Shown: positions 5,373 through 12,246 of the stretch, one piece after another
How positions within the stretch are numbered: the stretch's first letter is position 1
Layout: each line of letters starts with the position of its first letter
Source: Verrucomicrobiota bacterium
GTDB lineage: Bacteria; Verrucomicrobiota; Verrucomicrobiia; Chthoniobacterales; UBA10450
Assembly (NCBI GenBank): GCA_003219925.1
Contig: QHQU01000006.1
Span: 1 to 12,246 of the forward strand
DNA: 12,246 nucleotides
Direction: 5' to 3'
Made by a program: the position numbers and the translations under genes
The notes under the pieces: model-generated
Told to the model about the DNA's origin: nothing
The model's database searches: none
Seen by the model: the letters and a program-made list of their open reading frames with translations, nothing else

Positions 5373-7361
5373 ATGCTTCGGGCATTTCCGAGCGCGGTCA
5401 TTGAAAATCTAGAGCCGCTGATCGATGGCGCTCGCTATCCGATCAAGCGGGTGATCGGTGAAGATCTGATGGTCGAAGCCGATATTTTCAAAGAGGGGCA
5501 CGATGTTGTCGCGGCTGCGCTGAAATGGCGCATGGTTGGGGAGACCCGCTGGCACGAGACGCCGATGAAATTAATCGATAACGACCGCTGGCGAGGGGCC
5601 TGTACTTTTTACGAAAATGCGATTTACGAATATACGGTGGAAGCTTGGATTGACGTTTTTACCGGCTGGCAGCATGAATTTTCCACCAAGTTCAAAGCTG
5701 GCGTTACTCCCTTGCGCAGTGAAGCGCTCGAAGGCGCTGCGCTAATCGAGGAAGCAGCAGGACGCGCACACGATCCGCGTGACGCAAGCCGGCTCTGCGA
5801 AATCGCAGAGGCAGTGCGAACAAAAATGCCGGCAGAGGTCGATCAGCTGGTCCATTCTGGCGAGCTCGAGGTTTTGATGGCGACTTATCCGGATCGGACC
5901 GGTGCCACGCAATGGGCCCCGCCGCCACGCGTGGTTGTTGACCGTCTGGAAGCGCGGACTGCGGCTTGGTACGAATTCTTTCCGCGTTCCGCCGAGGGTA
6001 GCGGCGAGCGCGGTTCCAAGCTGCGCGATTGTTTGCCCCGGATCGAGTACGCCAAAACAATGGGATTTAACGTCATCTATTTCCCGCCAATCCATCCCAT
6101 CGGTACCACTAACCGCAAAGGACGAAACAATTCTGTTATCTCTCGACCTGATGATCCTGGCGTGCCTTATGCCATTGGCAACCGACATCTTGGTTTGCCG
6201 AACGGTGGCGGGCACAAGGACATTGATCCCGCCCTCGGGACGCTGGAGGATTTCGCCTGGTTGGAAGAGGAAGTTCGAAAACGCGGGCTGGAAATTGCAC
6301 TCGATTTCGCAATCAACTGCTCCCCCGATCACCCTTACGTGGTGGAACATCCGGAATGGTTTTATGAGCGACCCGACGGCACCATCAAGTTCGCCGAAAA
6401 TCCGCCGAAGAAATACGAGGACATTTATCCGCTGAATTTTCGCTGCCAGAACTGGCCGGAGCTATGGGCGGAAATGAAGAGCATCATTTTGTTCTGGGTC
6501 GAACGCGGCGTCCGCATTTTCCGGGTGGACAATCCACACACCAAGCCGGTGCCGTTCTGGGAGTATTTGATTTCAGGGGTCCGCGAGGAATTTCCCGACA
6601 CGATTTTCCTATCGGAAGCCTTTACTCGACCAAAGATAATGAAGGTGCTGGCCAAGGCCGGCTTTAACCAGAGTTATACCTATTTCACCTGGCGTAATCA
6701 GAAACAGGAGCTGATCGATTACTTCTCCGAACTTACCCAGACGCAGATGCGCGAGTATTTCCGAGGCAATCTTTGGCCGAACACGCCCGACATCTTGCCG
6801 CCGATTTTGCAAAGTGGCGGTCGTCCGGCGTTTATGATTCGCGCGGTCTTAGCTGCCACGTTGTCGAGCGTCTACGGGATTTACAGCGGGTTCGAGCTCT
6901 GCGAAAACGCCGCTTTGCCCGGGCGCGAAGAATACCTCGATTCGGAAAAGTATCAGTTTAAGGAACGCGATTGGGACGCGCCCGGCAATATCAAAGAGTT
7001 TATCGCGCGCTTGAACACCATCCGGCGCCAGAATCGGGCGCTGCAATTCTACGATAATCTGCGTTTCTACAACGCAGACAACGGAGCGATCCTGTTTTAT
7101 GGCAAAACGACGCCGGCACGAGAGAACGTCGTTTTCGTGGTGGTAAATCTCGATCCTTATCGCCGGCAAAACTCGATGATCGATGTGCCAATCGAGTTAT
7201 TCGGTCACACTGAAGGCGAGCCATATCAAGTGCACGATTTGCTCGATGATTCGCGTTATACCTGGTACGGGGGGCGCAATTACGTCGAGCTCGATCCAGC
7301 AACTCGCCCTGCCCATATCTTCCGTTTGCGCCGTTTTGACGGAGCGCTGGTTGCGCGCTAG
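5373..7361 (+). CDS. glgE: Alpha-1,4-glucan:maltose-1-phosphate maltosyltransferase GlgE
   Basis: GlgE is a GH13-family enzyme that transfers maltosyl units from maltose-1-phosphate to alpha-1,4-glucans in the cytoplasm, the polymer-building step of the TreS-Mak-GlgE route. At 662 residues the length is normal. An N-terminal beta-rich domain (about 20-185) precedes VVDRLEARTAAWYEFFPRS (188-206), characteristic of GlgE. The barrel follows: GFNVIYFPPIHPIG (231-244), LDFAINCSPDHP (310-321), the nucleophile Asp386 in RIFRVDNPHTKP, the acid/base Glu415 in FLSEAFTRP, and the third carboxylate Asp473 in NTPDILP. A C-terminal beta domain ends the protein. GGAA at 5364-5367 precedes ATG 5373. The usual partners treS, mak and glgB are not in the window. 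Identity is very secure. Confidence 0.95.
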   Translation: MLRAFPSAVIENLEPLIDGARYPIKRVIGEDLMVEADIFKEGHDVVAAALKWRMVGETRWHETPMKLIDNDRWRGACTFYENAIYEYTVEAWIDVFTGWQHEFSTKFKAGVTPLRSEALEGAALIEEAAGRAHDPRDASRLCEIAEAVRTKMPAEVDQLVHSGELEVLMATYPDRTGATQWAPPPRVVVDRLEARTAAWYEFFPRSAEGSGERGSKLRDCLPRIEYAKTMGFNVIYFPPIHPIGTTNRKGRNNSVISRPDDPGVPYAIGNRHLGLPNGGGHKDIDPALGTLEDFAWLEEEVRKRGLEIALDFAINCSPDHPYVVEHPEWFYERPDGTIKFAENPPKKYEDIYPLNFRCQNWPELWAEMKSIILFWVERGVRIFRVDNPHTKPVPFWEYLISGVREEFPDTIFLSEAFTRPKIMKVLAKAGFNQSYTYFTWRNQKQELIDYFSELTQTQMREYFRGNLWPNTPDILPPILQSGGRPAFMIRAVLAATLSSVYGIYSGFELCENAALPGREEYLDSEKYQFKERDWDAPGNIKEFIARLNTIRRQNRALQFYDNLRFYNADNGAILFYGKTTPARENVVFVVVNLDPYRRQNSMIDVPIELFGHTEGEPYQVHDLLDDSRYTWYGGRNYVELDPATRPAHIFRLRRFDGALVAR

Positions 7362-7393
7362 CGCTCGCCGCTTATCGTAGCGGTTGTCTGGGC

Positions 7394-8164
7394 ATGAAAA
7401 AATTCTTGTGGCTGTTTCTCGCGCCGGCCAGCGCCTCGTCACTCCTCGCACAAACTCCCGCACCCGTCACTCCTGAGGTGCCCCGAACAACCACTACCAT
7501 GTTACATGCGATGTCGCAGGCCGGCCCGGTAATGGTCGTGCTCCTGATATTGTCAATCATTTCGGTCATGCTCGTCATCGTGTACTTGCTCAGCATTCGC
7601 CGCGGCGCAGTCGTTTCGCATGGATTTATGGCCACCGCCGATGCGCTGCTGCGGAAACGCGATTATCTCGGCCTGCTGGCTGTTTCCAATCGTCACGGCG
7701 AAGCCATCGCCCGCGTCGTCCAGCAAGTTCTCGATTTCACCACCAAAAATCCAAATGCCGACTTCGAGCAAATCCGTGAAATTGCCCAGACCGAAGGAAC
7801 TCGCGTCGCTTCCAATTTGAATAACCGCGTAACTTATCTCGCCGATATCGGAATGATTGCGCCGTTGCTTGGCCTGCTTGGGACAGTGATCGGAATTATT
7901 CGCTCCTTCGGCGCGCTCGGGGCGGATGTTGGCAGCCAGCGTTACATGCAGCTTTCCCACGGCATCAGCGAGGCGCTTTTTAATACTGCGGCCGGATTGG
8001 CCATTGGTATTCCGGCGATGATTTTTTACGCCTTCTTCCGCGGGCGCTCGCAACGTTTAATTTCGGAATTGGAATCCGCGGTTACCCACATCCTCGCCCT
8101 TCTCTCCTTGCAATTTGCTCGTGGCTCCGAGCGTACCCCGGCGCTGCTCGAGTCGGAGTTTTAA
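7394..8164 (+). CDS. exbB: MotA/TolQ/ExbB proton channel family protein
   Basis: This 256-residue inner-membrane protein is the channel subunit of a proton-driven motor. It starts with a likely cleavable signal peptide (MKKFLWLFLAPASASSLLAQ), which E. coli ExbB lacks, and a Pro/Thr-rich spacer. Membrane segments lie at about 44-66, 146-172 and 193-215, with a cytoplasmic loop between the first two. The family motif APLLGLLGTVIGI is at 156-168 with Thr164. ISEALFNTAAGLAIGIPA at 191-208 carries Glu193 and Thr198, which correspond to the proton-pathway residues of ExbB/TolQ. It opens a three-gene unit, with exbD 14 nt downstream. The sequence alone does not separate an ExbB role from a TolQ role. 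Confidence 0.9.
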   Translation: MKKFLWLFLAPASASSLLAQTPAPVTPEVPRTTTTMLHAMSQAGPVMVVLLILSIISVMLVIVYLLSIRRGAVVSHGFMATADALLRKRDYLGLLAVSNRHGEAIARVVQQVLDFTTKNPNADFEQIREIAQTEGTRVASNLNNRVTYLADIGMIAPLLGLLGTVIGIIRSFGALGADVGSQRYMQLSHGISEALFNTAAGLAIGIPAMIFYAFFRGRSQRLISELESAVTHILALLSLQFARGSERTPALLESEF

Positions 8165-8178
8165 TTGCTCTTGGTCCG

Positions 8179-8586
8179 ATGAATTTCCGCAGCCGCGCGC
8201 CGTTGCAGCATCCGGGGATCCAGCTCGCTCCGTTGGTCGACGTCTTAATGCTGCTGCTGATTTTCTTTTTGCTGACCTGGAGCGCCGCGCGCAACGAAAA
8301 CGAGCTGGATGTCAAAGTCCCGAAAGCATCGGCCGCAAAGGAGAAACTGGCGCCACCGGGCGATGTAGTGGTGAATGTGAAGACCGATGGAAGCGTGATC
8401 GTCAATCGACGGACGATGACGGGCTCGGAGTTGGGCGATCTGTTGCAAAACCTGGCGAAATTATATCCGGACCAGGCAGTGGTAATTCGTGGTGATGAAG
8501 GCGGCGCTTATAAGAATGTGGTTAATGTGCTCAACATTTGCAGCGAAGCCGGAATCACCAACGTCGCCTTCGCCACTGCGAAATGA
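8179..8586 (+). CDS. exbD: ExbD/TolR family biopolymer transport protein
   Basis: This 135-residue protein is the stator-type partner of ExbB. It has a short cytoplasmic N-terminus, one membrane helix at about 17-36 with the essential proton-carrying Asp21 in APLVDVLMLLLIFFLL, and a periplasmic domain ending in GITNVAFATAK, the usual ExbD/TolR fold end. VNVKTDGSVIVNRRTM (65-80) matches the family's strand pattern. It is encoded 14 nt after exbB, and its TGA overlaps the ATG of the TPR gene, so the three are surely co-translated. ExbB and ExbD assemble at about 5:2 in well-studied systems. No TonB/TolA-type transducer gene follows. Confidence 0.92.
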   Translation: MNFRSRAPLQHPGIQLAPLVDVLMLLLIFFLLTWSAARNENELDVKVPKASAAKEKLAPPGDVVVNVKTDGSVIVNRRTMTGSELGDLLQNLAKLYPDQAVVIRGDEGGAYKNVVNVLNICSEAGITNVAFATAK

Positions 8587-11003
8587 AATTGTTCCGGCGC
8601 GCGGCCGGTTTCGTTTTGGCGGGGCTATTAATGAGCGGCGCCGCCCTGGCGCAAGAAGTTCGGCGCGCTCAGCCTTTTAACGAACCGCCGGTTCCGCGTG
8701 CCCTGCCGGTCGATGAAGCGCCCCCGCCGCTCGAAGACAGACCATCGACGCCTGAGCAACCGAATGACAAACGGCAGCTCGAGTACGCCAACGCGCTTTT
8801 CGCCCGTAAGATGTACGACCTGGCGATTCCTGAGTACGAAAAGTATTTGAATGATTACGGCGGCGCCTCCGGCCGCGCCAATGCCTATTTTGGATTAGGC
8901 GAAAGCTATCGCTTACTCGGGAAGAATGGTTCCGCTCGCACCAACTTTCAAAAAGTGCTCGACGATTTTGGGGACAGCGAATTTGCCGGTCCAGCAGCTT
9001 ATGCCCTCGCTGTCCTTGCTTTCTCGCAAAAGGATTTCACTGCCGCACAACCGCTCTTTCACAAAGCAGCCGCAAAATCGAAGGACGCCTCGGTTGCGTT
9101 ATCGGCCAAATATTTTGAAGCGCGATGCCTCGAAAGCACCAAACGCGCGGATGACGCCCTTACTCTTTACCTGCAGGTGGCCGAGGCGAAAAGTCAATAC
9201 CGCGAAGATGCGCGCACCACTGCCGGCGCGATGTTACTCGCGCGTGGTCGGCGAACTGATGCCCTCAAGCAATACGAAGCGCTGGCCAGCGAAGCAGAAA
9301 AGCCGGCTGCGAGAGCCGAATCAGCCGTTCGTGCAGGTTTGATTGCGCTCGACCTTTCCGTCGCCGATCGGGCCAAGATCGACAGTGCCATGGCGGAAAA
9401 AGCGCGCTCTCTCTTGCAAAAGGGACGCGTTGCCTCTGATTCCGGAAAGTGGAGAGGTGTTGCCCAAGCAGGTCTGCTTCGTCTCGAATATCAAACCGGA
9501 CAATTCGCCCAGGTAGTTTCAGATTACAAAAAATCGGCCGAGCAATTGCCGGACGAAGCGAAACCAGAAGCGATGCTTCTTGTCGGCAACGCCCAACGAC
9601 AACTTGGCCACGCCCAGGAAGCGGAAGGAATTTATCGCGAGATCATCGAGAAATTTCCCAGCCGGGAAGAAGCGAAGGACGCGCGCTATCAACGCCTGAT
9701 CAATATTTATAATTCGGACCCAAACGCGGTCATCGCGGAAGTCGATGAATTTCTTAAAACCAATCCGTCGGGCGAGCGGGCCGACCAGGCGAAATTGTTA
9801 AAAGCAGAAGCGCTTTATAAGCAGCAGCGATTTGCTGATGCCGCGCCGGTCTACGAAGAACTTCGTGCCTCCGAGTTAACGCCGAAGTTGCGAGCGGAAG
9901 CGGCCTATAAACTAGGCTGGTGCCATATTCAGCTTAAAGATGTGGCCCAGAGCATTGACGCCTTGAGTTATTTTCTCAAGACGTTTCCCGATCATCCACA
10001 AGCGCCCAGCGTTCTCAGCCAGCGCGCACTCGCCTTTCAACAAAGCCAGAATGCCGATGCCGCCATCGGCGATTTGAATTTTCTGATCAAGAATTACCCG
10101 GCAGCAAAGGAGCGCGAGGCCGCGATTCAGCAAAAGGCGCTGCTGCTGGGGGAGCTAAATCGTGAGCCGGAAATGGCGCAGACTTTCCAGCAATTACTCA
10201 AGGAGTATCCGAAAAGTAGCGCGGTAGCGCAGGCGAACTATTACATCGGAAAGGCTGCATTCGATGGCAAAGATTACAAACGCGCAATCACGTCTCTCGA
10301 CGCGGCGCGCCGGTTGAATCGGGAGCAATACTACAATCTTGCTACTCTCCGCATTATTTTAGCTCACTACTATTTGCGCGATCGCAAAGCGACAATGACG
10401 GAAGTAGATGGGTTTCTCGCCGCTAGCGGCAACGCCAATGTTCCTGCCGAAGTCTTGGAGTGGCTCGGGATCGAATATTACAACGATAAGAATTACTTGA
10501 TGGCGGAAAAGTACCTTGGCGTGCTTGCTCGGACCGAAAATCCTGCGGGCATCAAACCCGATTTCTGGTTTTATCTCGGCGACGTCGCCGGGAAGTTGAA
10601 GCATTACGACGAAGCAGAAAACGCTTACTCACGTTATTTGCAAAACTCGACCGACGCGGCCGGGAAGGCAAAAGTGTTGCTGGCGCTCGGCGCGACGAAA
10701 ATCGCCGCTCATAAACCCGATGATGCTGAAAAAATCGCTTCTGAGATCATGACTTTGCAGCCGGAAGGCAAGGTCAATGCCGAAGCACGGCTACTGGAGG
10801 GCGATGTTCAGTTCGAACGGCAGCGATTTGACGACGCGGGCAAAGCTTATGCCGGGGTCGCGCTGCTCTACGACGACCCTGCCATCACTCCTCGCGCACT
10901 TGACAAAGCGGCCGATGCCTATCGTCGTGCCGGGAAGACGGACGAGGCAGATCACGTCGCCAAACAATTGCGTGACCGCTACCCCAACTATGCCGGTGGC
11001 TGA
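8583..11003 (+). CDS. Large secreted tetratricopeptide-repeat protein linked to ExbBD
   Basis: I place the start at ATG 8583, which overlaps the exbD stop (ATGA) and gives a clean signal peptide: basic MKLFRR, a hydrophobic core, and ALA before Q24. An upstream in-frame ATG at 8538 lies inside exbD and would bury the signal. The mature part begins with a Pro-rich linker (about 30-60), then TPR-like helical pairs run from about 64 to the end at 806, with typical phrases such as AYFGLGESYRLLGKNGSA (101-118). Such repeats bind proteins. By analogy with CpoB/YbgF next to TolQR, it may be a periplasmic partner of the motor, coordinating envelope work or outer-membrane import. It is far longer than CpoB (about 260 residues). 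The exact role is unknown. Confidence 0.85.
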   Translation: MKLFRRAAGFVLAGLLMSGAALAQEVRRAQPFNEPPVPRALPVDEAPPPLEDRPSTPEQPNDKRQLEYANALFARKMYDLAIPEYEKYLNDYGGASGRANAYFGLGESYRLLGKNGSARTNFQKVLDDFGDSEFAGPAAYALAVLAFSQKDFTAAQPLFHKAAAKSKDASVALSAKYFEARCLESTKRADDALTLYLQVAEAKSQYREDARTTAGAMLLARGRRTDALKQYEALASEAEKPAARAESAVRAGLIALDLSVADRAKIDSAMAEKARSLLQKGRVASDSGKWRGVAQAGLLRLEYQTGQFAQVVSDYKKSAEQLPDEAKPEAMLLVGNAQRQLGHAQEAEGIYREIIEKFPSREEAKDARYQRLINIYNSDPNAVIAEVDEFLKTNPSGERADQAKLLKAEALYKQQRFADAAPVYEELRASELTPKLRAEAAYKLGWCHIQLKDVAQSIDALSYFLKTFPDHPQAPSVLSQRALAFQQSQNADAAIGDLNFLIKNYPAAKEREAAIQQKALLLGELNREPEMAQTFQQLLKEYPKSSAVAQANYYIGKAAFDGKDYKRAITSLDAARRLNREQYYNLATLRIILAHYYLRDRKATMTEVDGFLAASGNANVPAEVLEWLGIEYYNDKNYLMAEKYLGVLARTENPAGIKPDFWFYLGDVAGKLKHYDEAENAYSRYLQNSTDAAGKAKVLLALGATKIAAHKPDDAEKIASEIMTLQPEGKVNAEARLLEGDVQFERQRFDDAGKAYAGVALLYDDPAITPRALDKAADAYRRAGKTDEADHVAKQLRDRYPNYAGG

Positions 11004-11079
11004 ACGACGGGGTGACAGGGTCGCGGCCGCCTTGTACCTACATTTTCACTTACACGACACTGCCTACTGATTCCCAAAA

Positions 11080-11172
11080 GCGCCAGAGGGCTGGCGCACT
11101 CCAAGACGCTTCGCGAATTGAAAAGGGTCTCGAACATGCGTCAGCTTTTGGAGTGCGGCAGTCTTCTGCCGC
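11080..11172. repeat. Second REP/BIME-like palindromic element
   Basis: Two hairpins face each other: GCGCCAG/CTGGCGC (11080-11086, 11091-11097, loop AGGG) and GCGGCAG/CTGCCGC (11155-11161, 11166-11172, loop TCTT). Between them, CACTCCAA (11097-11104) is inverted as TTGGAGTG (11148-11155), with GACGC/GCGTC just inside. The unit is therefore an inverted pair of hairpin plus conserved flank, the usual BIME layout, but its sequence is unrelated to the element at 3010-3178. It fills much of the 221-bp gap between two convergent genes and could also act as a bidirectional transcript end. The remaining flanks show only a weak CACAG/CTGTG dyad at 11177-11192. Confidence 0.7.
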
Positions 11173-11224
11173 TTTTCACAGCGGCCCCTGTGATTAGTCG
11201 AGCGCCAACGACGAACTACTAAGA

Positions 11225-11752
11225 CTAAAGTGCTTCCACGGCCACCGTTTCGATTGGGAGCGGCGCAAGAAATTTCTTCGCTTCTTTAATTTCGAGCACC
11301 GGCTCGGCGCGATGGGCCGCGAGAAAACTTGCGTCCGGGTTTTGGGCGATTCCGGCGCGGGCTACCAGATCACAGTGCGCAAGCAAATCGATCACGTTTT
11401 GCAGTTTTTCACTGAGACGAATTGGTTGCATGAATTGGACGGTGCAGACGCCGGGAGCGGTGGCTTCCACGAAAGGCGAGAGCATGAAGGCGTGATGCAG
11501 TAAAATGTCGCTGAGTTGTCGTTCGCAATCGCGCGCACGCGCTTTGATGACCAAGTGAAGGCAGCGGGCCAGGGCCTGGCTCGGGGTCATCCCGGCGCGA
11601 ACGCCTTCATTTTCGGCAGCTTCGTTTAATTGCAGGATCGCCGCCTTTGTCGCAGTGGCATCGAGGACAGCCAGCGGTTGCTCACGCAATTTCGGTTGAT
11701 GACGCGCAATTGCTTGCAGATAAAAATTCGGGAGCAAAATAGTGACGAACAT
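11225..11752 (-). CDS. imuB: Truncated ImuB (Y-family polymerase-like protein), N-terminal part only; probable pseudogene
   Basis: ImuB is a catalytically dead Y-family polymerase relative that links ImuA and DnaE2 to the beta clamp in damage-induced mutagenesis. The 175 residues match its N-terminus: LLPNFYLQAI (6-15) where active Y polymerases carry DxD, KAAILQLNEAAENEGVRAGM (36-55), SPFVEATAPGVCTV (92-105), AGIAQNPDASFLAAHRA (133-149) and FLAPLPIETV (161-170). ImuB is normally near 450-500 residues. Here TAG at 11227-11225 ends it where the fingers/thumb, little-finger and clamp-binding parts should follow. The downstream DNA is a repeat element and then an opposing gene, so the rest is absent rather than frameshifted. 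ATG 11752-11750 lies one base after the imuA stop. It is probably non-functional as a mutasome adaptor. Confidence 0.8.
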   Translation of the reverse strand: MFVTILLPNFYLQAIARHQPKLREQPLAVLDATATKAAILQLNEAAENEGVRAGMTPSQALARCLHLVIKARARDCERQLSDILLHHAFMLSPFVEATAPGVCTVQFMQPIRLSEKLQNVIDLLAHCDLVARAGIAQNPDASFLAAHRAEPVLEIKEAKKFLAPLPIETVAVEAL

Positions 11753-11753
11753 T

Positions 11754-12246
11754 TTATCCCAACGCTGAGGCGATTGTTTTTGCCCGCCGGACCTTGAAAT
11801 GCAATTGCGCGCCCGGATTGTCTCGCGATAAATCGGGAAGCGTCCATCGGTTTTCCAGCACGATTTTAGTGCGGGCGCTCGCCACCATGTTGTGGCGACT
11901 CAATACTACAAATGCGGTCGGCGCTGGCTCGACCAATCGTTGCAAGCGGTACCAGCTCGTCGCTGGAATGCGGCGCAATTCTTCCACCGTATTCAACACC
12001 AGATCGAGGATGACGAGGGGGAAATTTCCATCGCGCAAAAGAAAATCAGCGGCCTTGATCGCTTCAGTTGCTTTTTCGCAACGGACCCAAAGCAAGTGTT
12101 GCAAGGTGGTGGCATCGACGGATTGGACATCGAACGAATCGCGTCCATCAATGAGCGCGAGAAAAAACCGATCGCGTTGTGCGATTTGCAGTAAATTGTG
12201 AATGAGCAGAGCCGAGCCAGCGCTCGTATTAGGGCTGATGATTTCG
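11754..12246 (-). CDS. imuA: ImuA (RecA/SulA-like mutasome protein), 3' part, start beyond the window
   Basis: The frame is open from the right edge to TAA at 11756-11754, giving 163 residues of a RecA-fold protein. It begins EIISPNTSAGSALLIHNLL, continues through LALIDGRDSFD, LQHLLWVRCEKATEAIKAAD, FLLRDGNFPLVILDL, ELRRIPATSWYRLQRLVE and LENRWTLPDL, the familiar ImuA pattern of Verrucomicrobia-type genomes. ImuA works with ImuB and DnaE2 in SOS-induced translesion synthesis. The part with the Walker-A-like region and any LexA-controlled promoter lies outside the window. The single-base gap to imuB shows one operon. No frame break is visible in this part. The TTG at 12104 is an internal codon, not the start. 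Confidence 0.85.
   Translation of the reverse strand, partial: EIISPNTSAGSALLIHNLLQIAQRDRFFLALIDGRDSFDVQSVDATTLQHLLWVRCEKATEAIKAADFLLRDGNFPLVILDLVLNTVEELRRIPATSWYRLQRLVEPAPTAFVVLSRHNMVASARTKIVLENRWTLPDLSRDNPGAQLHFKVRRAKTIASALG

Noticed and set aside
5742..6350. 202-residue - strand open frame inside glgE
   Set aside because: It lies antisense to a confidently assigned enzyme, with no recognisable motif and no start signal.
8538..8582. Upstream in-frame ATG (8538) for the TPR protein
   Set aside because: It lies inside exbD and would place 15 extra residues before a clean signal peptide; ATG 8583 overlaps the exbD stop in the usual coupled form.
11004..11224. Remaining part of imuB in another frame
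   Set aside because: Reading the - strand just past the imuB stop, I saw no ImuB-like sequence; the stretch is occupied by palindromic repeat DNA and is then met by the end of the convergent TPR gene.
12102..12104. TTG at 12104 as the start of the - strand imuA frame
   Set aside because: The frame continues upstream to the window edge with convincing ImuA sequence (EIISPNTSAGSALL, LIDGRDSFD), so this is an internal leucine codon.

Overview
The window reads as a chromosomal piece of a Gram-negative soil-type bacterium, most likely Verrucomicrobiota (Spartobacteria/Chthoniobacterales-like). This is an inference. It rests on the wording of the ImuA/ImuB proteins, the moderate-to-high GC genes, and the palindromic intergenic repeats, which I recall from that group; I could not run a search. 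Nine of the eleven main genes are on the + strand. The last two are on the - strand at the right end. I see no tRNA, rRNA, CRISPR array, transposase or phage gene.

Layout. 1-3010: the tail of an upstream gene overlaps a parvulin-type peptidyl-prolyl isomerase. Then come a 3-hydroxyisobutyrate-dehydrogenase-family oxidoreductase with an odd acidic, proline-rich tail, and a YgfZ-type folate-binding protein. 3010-3178: a nested palindromic repeat of the REP/BIME kind. 3294-4415: a stand-alone UgpC/MsmK-type sugar-importer ATPase. 4499-5134: a winged-helix regulator of SufR/ArsR type that has lost at least one expected cluster cysteine. 5193-5300: a second dispersed-type repeat. 5373-7361: GlgE, the maltosyltransferase that builds alpha-1,4-glucan from maltose-1-phosphate. 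7394-11003: a three-gene unit of ExbB-like, ExbD-like and a large secreted TPR protein. 11080-11172: a third palindromic repeat of another family. 11225-12246 (- strand): ImuB cut to 175 residues, preceded by the 3' part of ImuA.

How the genes may work together. ExbB, ExbD and the TPR protein very probably form one proton-driven inner-membrane motor with a periplasmic partner, although no TonB or TolA gene is present. The sugar ATPase and GlgE both concern carbohydrate handling, but each lacks its usual partners here. YgfZ and the SufR-like regulator both touch iron-sulfur cluster biology. ImuA-ImuB is an SOS mutasome cassette. Its ImuB ends just where the region after the palm should begin, next to a repeat element, and no dnaE2 follows, so the cassette looks decayed.

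I found no clearly new defence or biosynthetic system. The strongest leads are the truncated mutasome at a repeat boundary, the SufR-like regulator with incomplete ligands, the tailed dehydrogenase and the transducer-less ExbBD-TPR unit.
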